From CAWINY01 sp963837635 (GTDB taxonomy: Bacteria > Acidobacteriota > Terriglobia > Terriglobales > Acidobacteriaceae), in NCBI GenBank assembly GCA_963837635.1, contig CAWINY010000006.1, positions 124,001 through 188,000 on the forward strand: a stretch of 64,000 bases of DNA. The letters are read 5' to 3'. A model generated the notes under the pieces. That model did not search any database, was not told the DNA's origin, and was given only the letters and a program-made list of their open reading frames with translations. The position numbers were made by a program, and so were the translations under genes. This document shows positions 26,424-34,992 of this stretch, in pieces. Every line of letters begins with the position of its first letter. Position 1 is the first letter of the stretch.

Positions 26424-26520
26424 CGGGCCTTTAGGCCCTGAGGGAGTATCCCTCAGCGGCTGAAGCCGCACTCGCTCGTTGTCTTTACGGCACGCCTGAA
26501 GGCGTGCCCTATCAAAGAGG
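26424..26520. repeat. Composite 'ggctgaagccgc' repeat block, copy 2
   Basis: It contains gcctttaggccctgaggg, ccctcagcggctgaagccgc and a palindrome ggcacgcctgaaggcgtgcc. It resembles the block at 14350-14490 in order and words, and lies between the two moeA genes. Confidence 0.8.
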
Positions 26521-26542
26521 CCATATTTTCTACGCATCAAGC

Positions 26543-27772
26543 TTACTTGAAAAGATGTACGCGAACCGGAGCTCCAGGCGCATACCCCTCCAGTGGAGCG
26601 GGAATCAGAACGAACCCATCCGCCCGCACTGTCGATGCCAAGCCGCCCGAATCCGGCGAACCCAGCGGTTCGACTCTCCCGTTTACAAGATGCACTCGGT
26701 AGAGATCGACAATGCCTACGGCCGAAACAATCTTGCGTCCCGCCTCCGCCTCCTGTATGGGATAAGGCAGTTCCCGCCCCCTGCCGCCCAACCCCCGGAT
26801 CAATCGTCCGGCGAACAGCTCGTAGGCGCAGAAGCAGGCGAGCGGAGCTCCCGGCAACAAGAACACGGGTGTGCCCCCCGCCAGCCCCATTCCGGCCGAC
26901 TCGCCCGGTCGCACGGCAATCCCGTGGATCGCCAGTTCCCCTGCTTCATCCAGGGCGAGCGGGGATTCATCATCCAAGCCGGTTCCGGTACGGCCTGCCA
27001 CCAGGATTACGTCTGCACCAGGTTCGGCAATGGCTCCGCTGATTGCGGCACGCAGGTCGGCTCCTACAACGACAAAGTCAGCGATGCCACCATCGCGCGT
27101 AACCAATGCCCGCAACATGGGGCCGTTGGCGTCGGCAAGCGGCGGCAAGCCGGCGACCGGTTTGGGTCCGGCAACAATCAGGCGAACACGGGGACGTCGA
27201 ACGACCTGAACGCGTTCAACACCGAGCAAAGTGAGCAGGCCCACGTCCTGAGGTTGGAGCACTCGCCCCAGTGCCAGGAGCGCGCTTCCAGTTCGTAGCT
27301 GCTGCCCCTTGCGCTGAATCCCTGACCCTTCGGCGACCGCACCGAATATTTCTAATGTGGCGCCGCTCCCTTGCCCAGCTTCGAAAGGCAGGATGGCATC
27401 CGCTCCCAGAGGCAGAGCTGCACCGGCATGGACCAGCGCGGCGGTAGCTGGACGCAATGACAATGACTCGGTGGTCGTCTGAATCGCGAAAACCAGAGGA
27501 TTGTAATCACTAGCGCCAATCGTCTCGCTGGCGCGAAGTGCATAGCCGTCCACGCCAGCCAGATCGGCCCCAGGGAGATCGAATGTGGCCGCGATTGGCG
27601 CAGCCAGGACGCGCCCTACAGCGTCTGCGCCGCCGATCTCCTCTGGACCGAGTACGCGGGCGCGGGCATCCACCCATGCTGTTGCCTGATCAACCGAAGC
27701 GCGGTCGGAAAAGCCACGCAGGCGAACATCGCGGGAAGGGATGGGCCGAACTTGTTGCCCGCCGTGCGGCAT
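26543..27772 (-). CDS. Second MoeA-like molybdopterin biosynthesis protein
   Basis: A 409-residue MoeA-family protein that diverges from the classical sequence. The core DLAGVDGYALRASETI and LPLGADAILPFE segments are recognisable, and the C-terminal domain IV is present. The usual SGDEL-type motif is weak (LIVAGPKPVAG), and the SGG motif near the active site reads VAGRTGTGLDDE. It may have become specialised, for example for another metal or as a partner of the fused MoeA at 24415. ATG 27772 gives the full family length. Both genes are on the minus strand with 160 bases between them. Confidence 0.8.
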   Translation of the reverse strand: MPHGGQQVRPIPSRDVRLRGFSDRASVDQATAWVDARARVLGPEEIGGADAVGRVLAAPIAATFDLPGADLAGVDGYALRASETIGASDYNPLVFAIQTTTESLSLRPATAALVHAGAALPLGADAILPFEAGQGSGATLEIFGAVAEGSGIQRKGQQLRTGSALLALGRVLQPQDVGLLTLLGVERVQVVRRPRVRLIVAGPKPVAGLPPLADANGPMLRALVTRDGGIADFVVVGADLRAAISGAIAEPGADVILVAGRTGTGLDDESPLALDEAGELAIHGIAVRPGESAGMGLAGGTPVFLLPGAPLACFCAYELFAGRLIRGLGGRGRELPYPIQEAEAGRKIVSAVGIVDLYRVHLVNGRVEPLGSPDSGGLASTVRADGFVLIPAPLEGYAPGAPVRVHLFK

Positions 27773-27991
27773 CAGATGGTTCCTGATTTCGACGAAATTG
27801 AGGGCCTGCGGAGATGGGACGCGCGCCTGATGAATTCCTGTGGCTATTCTACTTCGAATTGCAGGCCTGGTCTGCCCGCCTCCCGAATGCGGAATATATT
27901 GACCTGACGTAACGTTCTACCAGGAAAAAAGTACAACGTAAGGGCTCCGTCTGGAATCAGTGATAGTTGGACTGGTTCGGAGGTAGCCAGC

Positions 27992-28465
27992 GTGAAGAAA
28001 GTGCTAGTTGTGTTGCTCTTGGCGGCTGCTGTATTGATTGTGCTCGTGCGGGCCAAGCAAGTGCGGTTTGCGGACCTCGTCCAGACTCAACAACCTGACA
28101 TCCCGAACTTCACGGTAGATGGCGTATCCTGGCGCGTTTGGCACGAGCAGACCGTCACCCGTCCCAACCCGAACGACGGCAGCAAAGCTTATTTTTTCGG
28201 CTACACCATGTGTGACCGCCACATTCTCGAGGTCCAGCGCGGCTTGCCCGGCTGCTACGAGCGGGAGATCGTCATGCACGAGTTGATGCATGCGGCGATG
28301 TGCAACTGGCGGCAATTTGGCGAAAGTTTTGAGAAGACCCAACTCGACGGTCACGAGGCCATTAATCGGCTAGCTCCCCACGTGGTGCGTATCCTGGCAG
28401 ATAACCCTCAGCTTACCGCCTATTTTGCCGCCGCGCCGGAATGCTACAAGGAAAAGCTCCACTAG
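27992..28465 (+). CDS. Small membrane-anchored HExxH protein
   Basis: A 157-residue protein with an N-terminal hydrophobic segment (VLVVLLLAAAVLIVLV) and a MHELMHAAM motif near residue 92, the HExxH zinc-binding signature of metallopeptidases. No third zinc ligand or family match is certain. It probably sits in the inner membrane facing the periplasm. Start GTG 27992 is supported by GGAGG eight bases upstream. It is divergent from the moeA gene. Confidence 0.65.
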   Translation: MKKVLVVLLLAAAVLIVLVRAKQVRFADLVQTQQPDIPNFTVDGVSWRVWHEQTVTRPNPNDGSKAYFFGYTMCDRHILEVQRGLPGCYEREIVMHELMHAAMCNWRQFGESFEKTQLDGHEAINRLAPHVVRILADNPQLTAYFAAAPECYKEKLH

Positions 28466-28597
28466 CCGTTGGTCGTTGGTCGTTGGCGTGACACTCCGCG
28501 AGCCTTGCTGACGACGAACGACCACCGACTAACGACCTTCCTTAGCGTGGACACTCCATCGGCGAACTAACAACCAACCGCCGACCAACGACCTTCT
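28466..28597. repeat. Hairpin region with 'gttggtcgttggt' words
   Basis: Tandem words gttggtcgttggtcgttgg near 28469-28490 face the complements cgaacgaccaccgactaacgacc and accaaccgccgaccaacgacc further right. The region fills the gap between two convergent genes. Confidence 0.7.
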
Positions 28598-28598
28598 G

Positions 28599-29657
28599 CT
28601 AGTCTTCGCGGGTATTCCCCTTGCGGGCGTAGTAGCCGTTGCGCGCCTGCACCTTGTAATCCCCGCCGACGCGGATGTCCACTCGGCGGAAGGTGCCGTC
28701 GTGCTTGTTGTTGGTGGGCGTGTAGCCGATGTTGTATTGGCTGCGCAGTTCATTGGCGACCTGGTCGAAAGCCTGCCGCAACTTGTCCCTCTTGTTGCCG
28801 ACCTCAATCATGCGGCCGCCGGTTTCCTGCGTCAGTTTCTTCATCGTGCTGTCGCCATTGTAGGTGTCGCCGTAGAGGCCGACCCCGTAGAAGCCGCGGT
28901 CAGCGATTAGGAACACATAACAGATGGCATCGGCCTTCTGCGCTGCCTCGATGGCTTCCCGCATCTTCATCTGACTGCCCTGATCCTCGCCGTCGGTCAG
29001 CACGATCATGGCTTTGCGTCCGACCTCGGTGGCCAGCTTATCGTGCGATGCCAGATAAATGGCGTCGTAGAGCAGCGTGCCGCGCGGGACGCTCGCCGAG
29101 GGGAAGGGACCGCCGCCCAGGCCCGGCAGGTGTCCGCCGCCGCCGCCCGAGTTGATCCTGGCACTGTCCAGCGCGGTCTTGAGCAGCTTGTTGGAGTTGG
29201 TGAAGTCCTGCAGCAGATCCACATTGACATCGAAGCTAATGACGAAAGCCTCGTCTTTCTGCTGCAGCACCTGCTTGAGGAAGTCGTAGCCGACCTCCTG
29301 CTCCATGGGCAGCACCGCGGTCTGGCTCGCGCTGCTGTCGATCAGAATCCCCAAAGTTAAGGGCTGGTTGGATTCCGCCGAGAAATACTTAATGGGCTGG
29401 GGCTTGCCGTCCTCGAAGATCTGGAAATCCTCTTTCTTCAAATTCGGAATCAGCGCGCCGCGCTTGTCCTTGACATTGAAGAAGACATTGACCACGTCTA
29501 CATTGGAGCGGAACGTGGGCAGGGATTCATCCACCCGCGGCTGGTCCGGTTGGCTTTGCTGGGTACTCTCCTGTGCGAAGACGGCCGCCGCCATGGCCGC
29601 ACTGAAGGCGAGGATAAGCAGAACTGGGAAGACTCGGATTGCGCGCATGTACCGCAT
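28599..29657 (-). CDS. Exported VWFA-related Acidobacterial domain protein (1)
   Basis: A 352-residue secreted protein with a signal peptide ending near AAAVFAQE. The body is the VWFA-related domain typical of Acidobacteriota: FRSNVDVVNVFFNVKDKRGA, LIPNLKKEDFQIFEDGKPQ, a modified MIDAS-like GILIDSSAS, and LTDGEDQGS. The C terminus with YNIGYTPTNN is also a hallmark. The function of the family is unknown; the fold suggests protein or surface binding. It may start at ATG 29648, three codons later. It is divergent from a paralogous gene at 29760, with a shared promoter region of about 100 bases. Confidence 0.9.
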   Translation of the reverse strand: MRYMRAIRVFPVLLILAFSAAMAAAVFAQESTQQSQPDQPRVDESLPTFRSNVDVVNVFFNVKDKRGALIPNLKKEDFQIFEDGKPQPIKYFSAESNQPLTLGILIDSSASQTAVLPMEQEVGYDFLKQVLQQKDEAFVISFDVNVDLLQDFTNSNKLLKTALDSARINSGGGGGHLPGLGGGPFPSASVPRGTLLYDAIYLASHDKLATEVGRKAMIVLTDGEDQGSQMKMREAIEAAQKADAICYVFLIADRGFYGVGLYGDTYNGDSTMKKLTQETGGRMIEVGNKRDKLRQAFDQVANELRSQYNIGYTPTNNKHDGTFRRVDIRVGGDYKVQARNGYYARKGNTRED

Positions 29658-29759
29658 AGCTGTTACGAGCCGCCTTGCTCGTCTATAGTTATTCTAGACC
29701 GGTGGCCCAATAGTGCTAAGATGCTCGGCCACACCGGGTGGGTTCGGGGGATAAAAAAG

Positions 29760-31010
29760 ATGAAATCAAGTGTGCTGTGGGTGCTCCTGGTTCTGGCTGG
29801 CAGCGTAGCCTGGGCCCAGCAGTCCTTGCCCGAAGCTCCGCGGCCGCAAAACAATGTTCCTGCCCCGCAGCCGTCACCGCCGCCAGCGGCTCCCGACGCG
29901 CCACGGACATCTCAAGACGCGCCGGCCCAGCCTGCTCCGGACAGTCCGTCCGGACCACCTGGGCAAGCGGAACACGGGCCCATGCCGCAAAAGCCCGTCC
30001 TCCCCACGGCTCCGCCCGATGCGGCACAGCCCTCCCCAGGAACCCGCGACGAGTTGTTTACCCTCACCTCCAACGTGAACTTTGTCGTGGTTCCGGTCAC
30101 GGTGAAGGACAGCTCGGACCACCTGGTCGAAGGCTTGCTTGCCCCTGATTTCAGCGTTTACGAGGACGGCAAGAAGCAGCAAATCACCTTCTTCACCAGC
30201 GACCCGTTTCCGCTATCGGCGGCGGTGGTCCTGGATCTGGCCATGCCCGAAAAGGACGTGAGCAAGGTACGCGACACGCTCGCCTCCCTCACCGGCGCCT
30301 TCAGCCAGTTCGATGAGGTTGCCGTCTGGACGTACGGGAATACGGTTCAGAGGGCGACGGGTTTTTCCAACCTGGAGCAACTCGGAAACACCCTGCGCCG
30401 CCTCCGGCTGGATGTCCACGGCCGCAACGGCACGCCGGTGGTGGGAGGCCCCCTGGGCAACGGCGGGCCGTATATCAACGGCCGCCCGGCCGATCCCAGC
30501 CAATCCACGGTGCAGACCGCGATCAAAGAGTCGCATGTGCTGAACGACGCCATCCTGGCTGCGGCCGATGAGTTGGGCAAGCGCGAGCGCACCCGCCGCA
30601 AGGTGATCTTCGTGATCAGCGACGGCCGCGAGGTGGGCAGCAATGCCAGCTACGCCGACGTGTTGCGGGTCTTGCTATCGCGGCAGATCGGCGTTTACGC
30701 GGTGGGAGTGGAAGACGTCCCGCTCTACAACAAGGTGAACAAGATCCGCATTCCCGGGCTGGGCTACGGCAACATCCTGCCCAAATATGCTTCCGCTACC
30801 GGCGGCGAGGTGTTCACCGAGATCAGCGCAAGCGCTATCGAAGACGCGTACGCCCGTCTGACCGAGGAGGCGCGCAACCAGTACACCATCGGCTACAGCA
30901 CCCATGCCACTCCCTCGGGTGCGTATCGCGGCATTGAGGTGCGGGTGGGCCAGCCCGGCCTGAAGGTCTTTGCCAAGGACGGCTATTACCCCCTGCCGCC
31001 GGGAAGATGA
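29760..31010 (+). CDS. Exported VWFA-related Acidobacterial domain protein (2)
   Basis: A 416-residue secreted protein with a signal peptide (MKSSVLWVLLVLAGSVAWA), a proline- and alanine-rich stretch of about 75 residues, then the same VWFA-related domain as its neighbour: TSNVNFVVVPVTVKDSSDH, VYEDGKKQQITFF, and VIFVISDGREVGSN. The MIDAS region is degenerate (AVVLDLAMPEKD instead of DxSxS), so metal binding may be lost. ATG 29760 follows a GGGGGA site and gives a proper signal peptide. The open frame continues upstream through the divergent promoter and is not used. Confidence 0.9.
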   Translation: MKSSVLWVLLVLAGSVAWAQQSLPEAPRPQNNVPAPQPSPPPAAPDAPRTSQDAPAQPAPDSPSGPPGQAEHGPMPQKPVLPTAPPDAAQPSPGTRDELFTLTSNVNFVVVPVTVKDSSDHLVEGLLAPDFSVYEDGKKQQITFFTSDPFPLSAAVVLDLAMPEKDVSKVRDTLASLTGAFSQFDEVAVWTYGNTVQRATGFSNLEQLGNTLRRLRLDVHGRNGTPVVGGPLGNGGPYINGRPADPSQSTVQTAIKESHVLNDAILAAADELGKRERTRRKVIFVISDGREVGSNASYADVLRVLLSRQIGVYAVGVEDVPLYNKVNKIRIPGLGYGNILPKYASATGGEVFTEISASAIEDAYARLTEEARNQYTIGYSTHATPSGAYRGIEVRVGQPGLKVFAKDGYYPLPPGR

Positions 31011-31089
31011 GGAGCAGTGGGCTGTGGCCAGTGGTCAGTACATCCCAAACTGGCCACCGACCACCGGCCACTGTTCACTGTTCACCAAA

Positions 31090-31123
31090 AAAAGACCCAT
31101 ATCCGGAGGGATAGGGGTCTTTT
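31090..31123. terminator. Bidirectional terminator between VWFA and ferredoxin genes
   Basis: The arms aaaagaccc (31090-31098) and gggtctttt (31115-31123) pair around a 16-base loop, with A-runs on the left and T-runs on the right. It serves the plus-strand VWFA gene and the minus-strand ferredoxin gene, which are convergent. Confidence 0.8.
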
Positions 31124-31175
31124 GCGCAATCTCCAATTCGCAACAAGCGGCTCGCGCCTGTCGGGGAGGCTGTGG

Positions 31176-31427
31176 TTACGCGAAGTAGGCGGCGTTCTTC
31201 TCGATGTATTCCGCCTTCTCGGCCGGTACGTCTTCCACCGGCATGATTGAGCTGGTTGGGCACACGCTCACGCACGCGCCGCAGTCGATGCATTCCTTCG
31301 GATCGACGTAAAGCTGGTCCACGCCCTCGAACTTTTCTTCATCCTGCTTCGGGTGAATGCAGTCCACAGGACAAGAATCGACGCACAGAACATCCTTGGT
31401 GCAACCATCGACGATTACGTATGCCAT
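31176..31427 (-). CDS. Seven-iron-type ferredoxin
   Basis: An 83-residue ferredoxin. The N-terminal group CTKDVLCVDSCPVDC fits the 3Fe-4S/4Fe-4S pattern of FdxA-type proteins, and the second group CIDCGACVSVCP binds a 4Fe-4S cluster. It carries electrons in the cytoplasm, for example for low-potential oxidoreductases. ATG 31427 has GGAG about eight bases upstream. The frame is open further upstream but has no similarity. It ends at a bidirectional terminator shared with the convergent VWFA gene. Confidence 0.92.
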   Translation of the reverse strand: MAYVIVDGCTKDVLCVDSCPVDCIHPKQDEEKFEGVDQLYVDPKECIDCGACVSVCPTSSIMPVEDVPAEKAEYIEKNAAYFA

Positions 31428-31807
31428 TGATCTATCTCCAGTGTCTCGGATATTTCGGAAGTAGAGCCAGGGCTCCCACGTTTGCCGCTTGCTTTGATTT
31501 CCTGACCCAAGACTACCGGGCCGTAAACAAACAGGCGGTGACAAATGTCACAGGGCGCAGCGATTTTGAACACAAGTTCCGGCTTGGACCGCATCGAAGA
31601 ACCCATCCCGCGCACCTGAATTGCGCAACGCGGGACAGCACTAAGGCAAAGTTGCTGGAGCAGCATCCTGTTGGACGGTGCCCCACATCTGCCGCCTTTG
31701 GCAGATGTGGGATCAGGCAGACGCCCGCATCTCGCAGGTGCTACATTGGCGGGCGCTACAATGGCTGGTTCTGCATTGCTCATCTCACGCTCTGGAGGGC
31801 TGACTTG
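31428..31807. other. Intergenic region with palindrome, divergent promoters
   Basis: About 380 bases between the divergent ferredoxin and M61 peptidase genes. It contains palindrome copy 4 at 31678-31712 and, near 31734-31760, sequence similar to gcgggcgctacaatgg repeat ends. The open frame that crosses it into the peptidase gene appears non-coding. Confidence 0.55.
31678..31712. repeat. CCCACATCTGCC palindrome, copy 4
   Basis: The sequence gtgccccacatctgcc is followed by ggcagatgtggg with a short loop, nearly identical to the copy inside the dikinase gene. Confidence 0.88.
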
Positions 31808-33736
31808 ATGGGTCCTGTTCGACCGCGGATCCTCTGCACATTGCTGGCAATCTTGATGGCTGCGCCGGTCTTTGTCTTGGCCGCCAATTTCCCCGCCGGC
31901 CCAATCACGCTGGCGCTCGACGCCAGCCAGGCCGCCCGCAAACTTTTCCATGCGCACATGACCATCCCTGTCTCCGGCGCGGGCGAGGTTGCGCTCTGCT
32001 ACCCGAAATGGATTCCCGGTGAGCACGGCCCGACCGGCCCCCTCGTCAACGTAATGGGGCTCACGTTCCGCGCCGGCGGGAAGCAACTCGCCTGGCGCCG
32101 CGATCTGGTGGACATGTTCACCATTCACGTCGATGTCCCGTCCGGCGTCAGCAGCATCGAAGCCGAATTCGATTATGTGTCGCCCGTCAACGAGCCCGGA
32201 TTTTCCGCGGGCAGTTCCGCCAGCGCGCAAGTGGCGGTGGTGAGCTGGAATCAAGTCCTGCTGTACCCGGCCGGCTTCGCCGCCGAGAACATCACCGTCG
32301 TCGCCAGCCTCAAGCTGCCGGCGGGATGGAAGTTCGGCACCGCCCTGCCGGTCACCAGTCAATCAGGCGACAGCGTGCAGTTCCAACCGGCATCGCTCTC
32401 GACCCTGGTGGACTCGCCGGTGATCACGGGCGCCTTCCTCCGCGTTGTTCCTCTGCAACCGGGGCTGCGTCCGCCGCACGAGATGGACATCGCCGCCGAT
32501 AGCGCCGCGGCGCTCGACTTCGGCCCCGAGGTCGTGCAGCACTACAACAACCTGGTCGCGGAAAGCGGCGTCCTGTTTGGCGCGCGCCACTATCGCGACT
32601 ATCACTTTCTGCTGACCCTTAGCGACAGCGTGGCGCACTTCGGGTTGGAGCATCACGAATCCAACGACAGCCGTTACGACGAGCGCTCGCTGATCGACGA
32701 AAACCTGCGCAAACTGATGGCCGCGCTCCTGCCTCACGAGTTTGTGCACTCGTGGAACGGCAAGTACCGCCGTCCCGCGGACCTCACCACGCCGGATTAC
32801 CAAGTCCCCATGAAGACCGACCTGCTGTGGGTCTATGAGGGACTGACCAATTACCTCGGCGAAGTCATGGCGGCGCGCAGCGGGCTGTGGACCGACGAGC
32901 AGTACCGGCAGATGCTGGCCCTGACCGCGGCGGCCATGGACCACGTCCCGGGCCGCACCTGGCGTCCGCTGCAGGACACCGCCGACGAAGCTCAGATCCT
33001 CTACAGCTCGCCGCGAGCGTGGCAGAACTGGCGCCGCAGCGTGGACTTCTATCCCGAGGGCTCGCTCCTCTGGCTCGATGTAGATACCACCATCCGCCAG
33101 CAGACCGGCAACAAGCGCTCCCTGGACGACTTCTGCAAGCTGTTTTATGGCGGGCAAAGCACGCCGCCGGAGGTGAAAACCTACAGCTTCGACGATGTGG
33201 TGAACGCGCTCAACCAAGTTGCGCCCTACGACTGGCGCGGCTTTCTTACTCAGCGGCTGACCACAACCGCGCCCGGCGCGCCGCTGGGCGGCGTCCAGAA
33301 CGGCGGCTGGAAGCTCGTCTATGACGAGACGGAGTCCGACATGCTGCGCGCGGAAGAATCCGTGCGTAAGGTGACCGACGTGCGCTACTCGCTTGGCCTG
33401 CTGCTGGACGAGGAGGGCAAAGTCTTGGACGCCATCGTGAACATGCCGGCGGCGCGGGCGGGCATCGCGCCCGGCATGAAGTTGCTCGCCGTGAACGGAC
33501 GCGGTTACAAGCCGGAGATCCTGCACGACGCCATCAAGGCCGCGAAACAAGACAAACAGCCAATCGAACTGCTGCTCGAAAACGACGACTACTTCAAAAC
33601 CTACGCCATCGATTATCACGGAGGCGAGCAGTACCCGCATCTGGTGCGGAACCAGTCGGTCCCCGATTTGCTCGGCGATATCATTCGCGCCCATGCGGCA
33701 AGCGCCGCGAAAGCCAATATTGCGCAGGCGCGGTAG
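31808..33736 (+). CDS. M61 family glycyl aminopeptidase with PDZ domain
   Basis: A 642-residue exported metallopeptidase. A signal peptide covers about the first 26 residues (ILCTLLAILMAAPVFVLAA). The M61 core contains FGLEHHESN, the zinc motif HEFVH at 310-314 followed by SWNGKYRRP, and the third ligand in VYEGLTNYLGE about 30 residues on. A PDZ-like domain lies near the C terminus (NMPAARAGIAPGMKLLAVNG). M61 enzymes release N-terminal Gly or Ala from peptides in the periplasm. ATG 31808 gives the signal peptide; the open frame upstream has no similarity. Confidence 0.93.
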   Translation: MGPVRPRILCTLLAILMAAPVFVLAANFPAGPITLALDASQAARKLFHAHMTIPVSGAGEVALCYPKWIPGEHGPTGPLVNVMGLTFRAGGKQLAWRRDLVDMFTIHVDVPSGVSSIEAEFDYVSPVNEPGFSAGSSASAQVAVVSWNQVLLYPAGFAAENITVVASLKLPAGWKFGTALPVTSQSGDSVQFQPASLSTLVDSPVITGAFLRVVPLQPGLRPPHEMDIAADSAAALDFGPEVVQHYNNLVAESGVLFGARHYRDYHFLLTLSDSVAHFGLEHHESNDSRYDERSLIDENLRKLMAALLPHEFVHSWNGKYRRPADLTTPDYQVPMKTDLLWVYEGLTNYLGEVMAARSGLWTDEQYRQMLALTAAAMDHVPGRTWRPLQDTADEAQILYSSPRAWQNWRRSVDFYPEGSLLWLDVDTTIRQQTGNKRSLDDFCKLFYGGQSTPPEVKTYSFDDVVNALNQVAPYDWRGFLTQRLTTTAPGAPLGGVQNGGWKLVYDETESDMLRAEESVRKVTDVRYSLGLLLDEEGKVLDAIVNMPAARAGIAPGMKLLAVNGRGYKPEILHDAIKAAKQDKQPIELLLENDDYFKTYAIDYHGGEQYPHLVRNQSVPDLLGDIIRAHAASAAKANIAQAR

Positions 33737-33803
33737 GGTGGTTCTTCCAAGCGAAGGCGCGAGGACGCGAAGCTATCTGAACGGGACGCTGACGCCATGG
33801 CCG

Positions 33804-33855
33804 TGTTCAGCCCCGAAGGGGCGCCCAGAGTCCCGTAGGGACGGCACCTCGCGCC
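33804..33855. repeat. 'ccccgaaggggcg / tcccgtagggacg' repeat element
   Basis: Two short palindromes follow each other: gccccgaaggggc and gtcccgtagggac. Words of this kind are common dispersed repeats in Acidobacteriota and Planctomycetota. It lies between the peptidase and OsmC genes. Confidence 0.65.
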
Positions 33856-33910
33856 AAAGAACGTGGCCCGCACCAATCGCCAGTTCGAGCAAGTGACAGC
33901 GGAGAATGAA

Positions 33911-34309
33911 ATGATTTGCAGCACAAGCCATGAGCCCCGCTATCAGACCCGGTTTTCCAATGGCACAAATCAAGGGGTTGCGGATACGAGCGCGGATAAG
34001 GGCGGGGGCTCCTGCGGTTTTCGGCCGCATGATCTGCTGGAGGCATCTTTGGCCACTTGCGTGAACATGGCGGTGCGGATTTATGCGGATCGCCACGATA
34101 TCCCGCTTCGTTCCGTAACGGCCAAGGTGAATCTGGACCGGAGTCAGCCGGATGAGGTTGTCTTCCGCTATGAGCTCGAACTCGACGGGGAGTTGACTCC
34201 GGAGCAGAAAGACAAGTTGCTTCACGCCGCCAATGTATGCCCCGTCCGGCGGACGCTGGCCAAGAAAATCCGGTTTGAGTCCGGTCTGGGTGCGCCAAAT
34301 GGAAAGTAA
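33911..34309 (+). CDS. OsmC family protein
   Basis: A 132-residue OsmC-like protein with GFRPHDLLEASLATCVNMAV containing the first redox cysteine, and CPVRRTL containing the second. Proteins of this family reduce organic hydroperoxides with the two cysteines, at the expense of dihydrolipoamide or similar thiols. The N-terminal beta-strand region is short, as in YhfA-type members. ATG 33911 has GGAG seven bases upstream and is preferred over GTG 33863. The cytidylate kinase gene starts immediately after it, so they are likely cotranscribed. Confidence 0.85.
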   Translation: MICSTSHEPRYQTRFSNGTNQGVADTSADKGGGSCGFRPHDLLEASLATCVNMAVRIYADRHDIPLRSVTAKVNLDRSQPDEVVFRYELELDGELTPEQKDKLLHAANVCPVRRTLAKKIRFESGLGAPNGK

Positions 34310-34310
34310 G

Positions 34311-34973
34311 ATGATCATCGCTATTGACGGCCCCGCGGGAGCAGGCAAAAGCACCATTGCCCAGGCGCTGGCGCGCCGGCTCGGATACGTGAACCTGGAG
34401 AGCGGAGCCATGTACCGCGCGCTGGGGCTCAAAGCGATCGAGACGGGTACCGTCCTCGACGACGAGGCTGCACTGCTCGCCCTGGCCACCCAGTCGCGGA
34501 TTGATCTGCAGCCCACCGAGGGGGGCAACCGCGTGCTGCTCGATAGCCGCGATGTCAGCCAACGCATCCGCCAGCCCGATGTGACCGATGCCGCCTCGCG
34601 GGTCTCCGTACATCCTGCGGTGCGGGTATGGATGGTCGAACATCAGCGCGAAATGGGCCAGGGCGGCGGCGTCATCATGGAAGGCCGCGACATTGGCACC
34701 AAAGTCTTCCCCCATGCGGAGGTCAAAGTGTTTCTCGAGGCGAATCCCGAGGTTCGGGCGCAGCGCCGCTTCCGCCAGGACGAAGCCAAGGTGGATGCGA
34801 AAGCCGCCGCGGAACAGATCCGCCAGCGCGATGAGCGCGACCGCAGCCGCGCGGCTTCGCCGCTGGAACCTGCCGCCGATGCCGTGATCATCGATTCCAG
34901 CAGCATGACGATCGAGCAGGTGGTCGAGCGCGTGATGGGCCTGGTGCGCGAGCGGGTAATTGGTCGTTTGTAG
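34311..34973 (+). CDS. cmk: Cytidylate kinase
   Basis: A 220-residue enzyme with the complete cytidylate kinase signature: P-loop DGPAGAGKST at residues 6-15, LESGAMYRALGLKA in the CMP-binding part and MEGRDIGTKVFPHA before the lid. The RRFRQDEAK and QRDERDRSR segments follow, as in bacterial Cmk. It converts CMP and dCMP to diphosphates with ATP. ATG 34311 is preferred; ATG 34299 also lies in frame and would overlap the OsmC gene end. Its length matches the family. Confidence 0.95.
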   Translation: MIIAIDGPAGAGKSTIAQALARRLGYVNLESGAMYRALGLKAIETGTVLDDEAALLALATQSRIDLQPTEGGNRVLLDSRDVSQRIRQPDVTDAASRVSVHPAVRVWMVEHQREMGQGGGVIMEGRDIGTKVFPHAEVKVFLEANPEVRAQRRFRQDEAKVDAKAAAEQIRQRDERDRSRAASPLEPAADAVIIDSSSMTIEQVVERVMGLVRERVIGRL

Positions 34974-34992
34974 TTATTCGAAGCGAAGAGAG

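Noticed and set aside
26655..26700. tRNA T-arm-like sequence ggttcgactctcccg
   Set aside because: No acceptor stem, D-arm or anticodon arm can be formed, and it lies within the moeA-like gene.
29550..29759. Extension of the second VWFA gene upstream of 29760
   Set aside because: It would overlap the divergent gene and lacks a signal peptide; ATG 29760 gives a normal one.
31247..31807. Extension of the M61 frame upstream of 31808
   Set aside because: It would run over the ferredoxin gene end and a palindrome; ATG 31808 starts a clear signal peptide.
32363..33694. 443-codon minus-strand frame inside the M61 gene
   Set aside because: It is antisense to an M61 peptidase with complete zinc motif; composition alone explains it.
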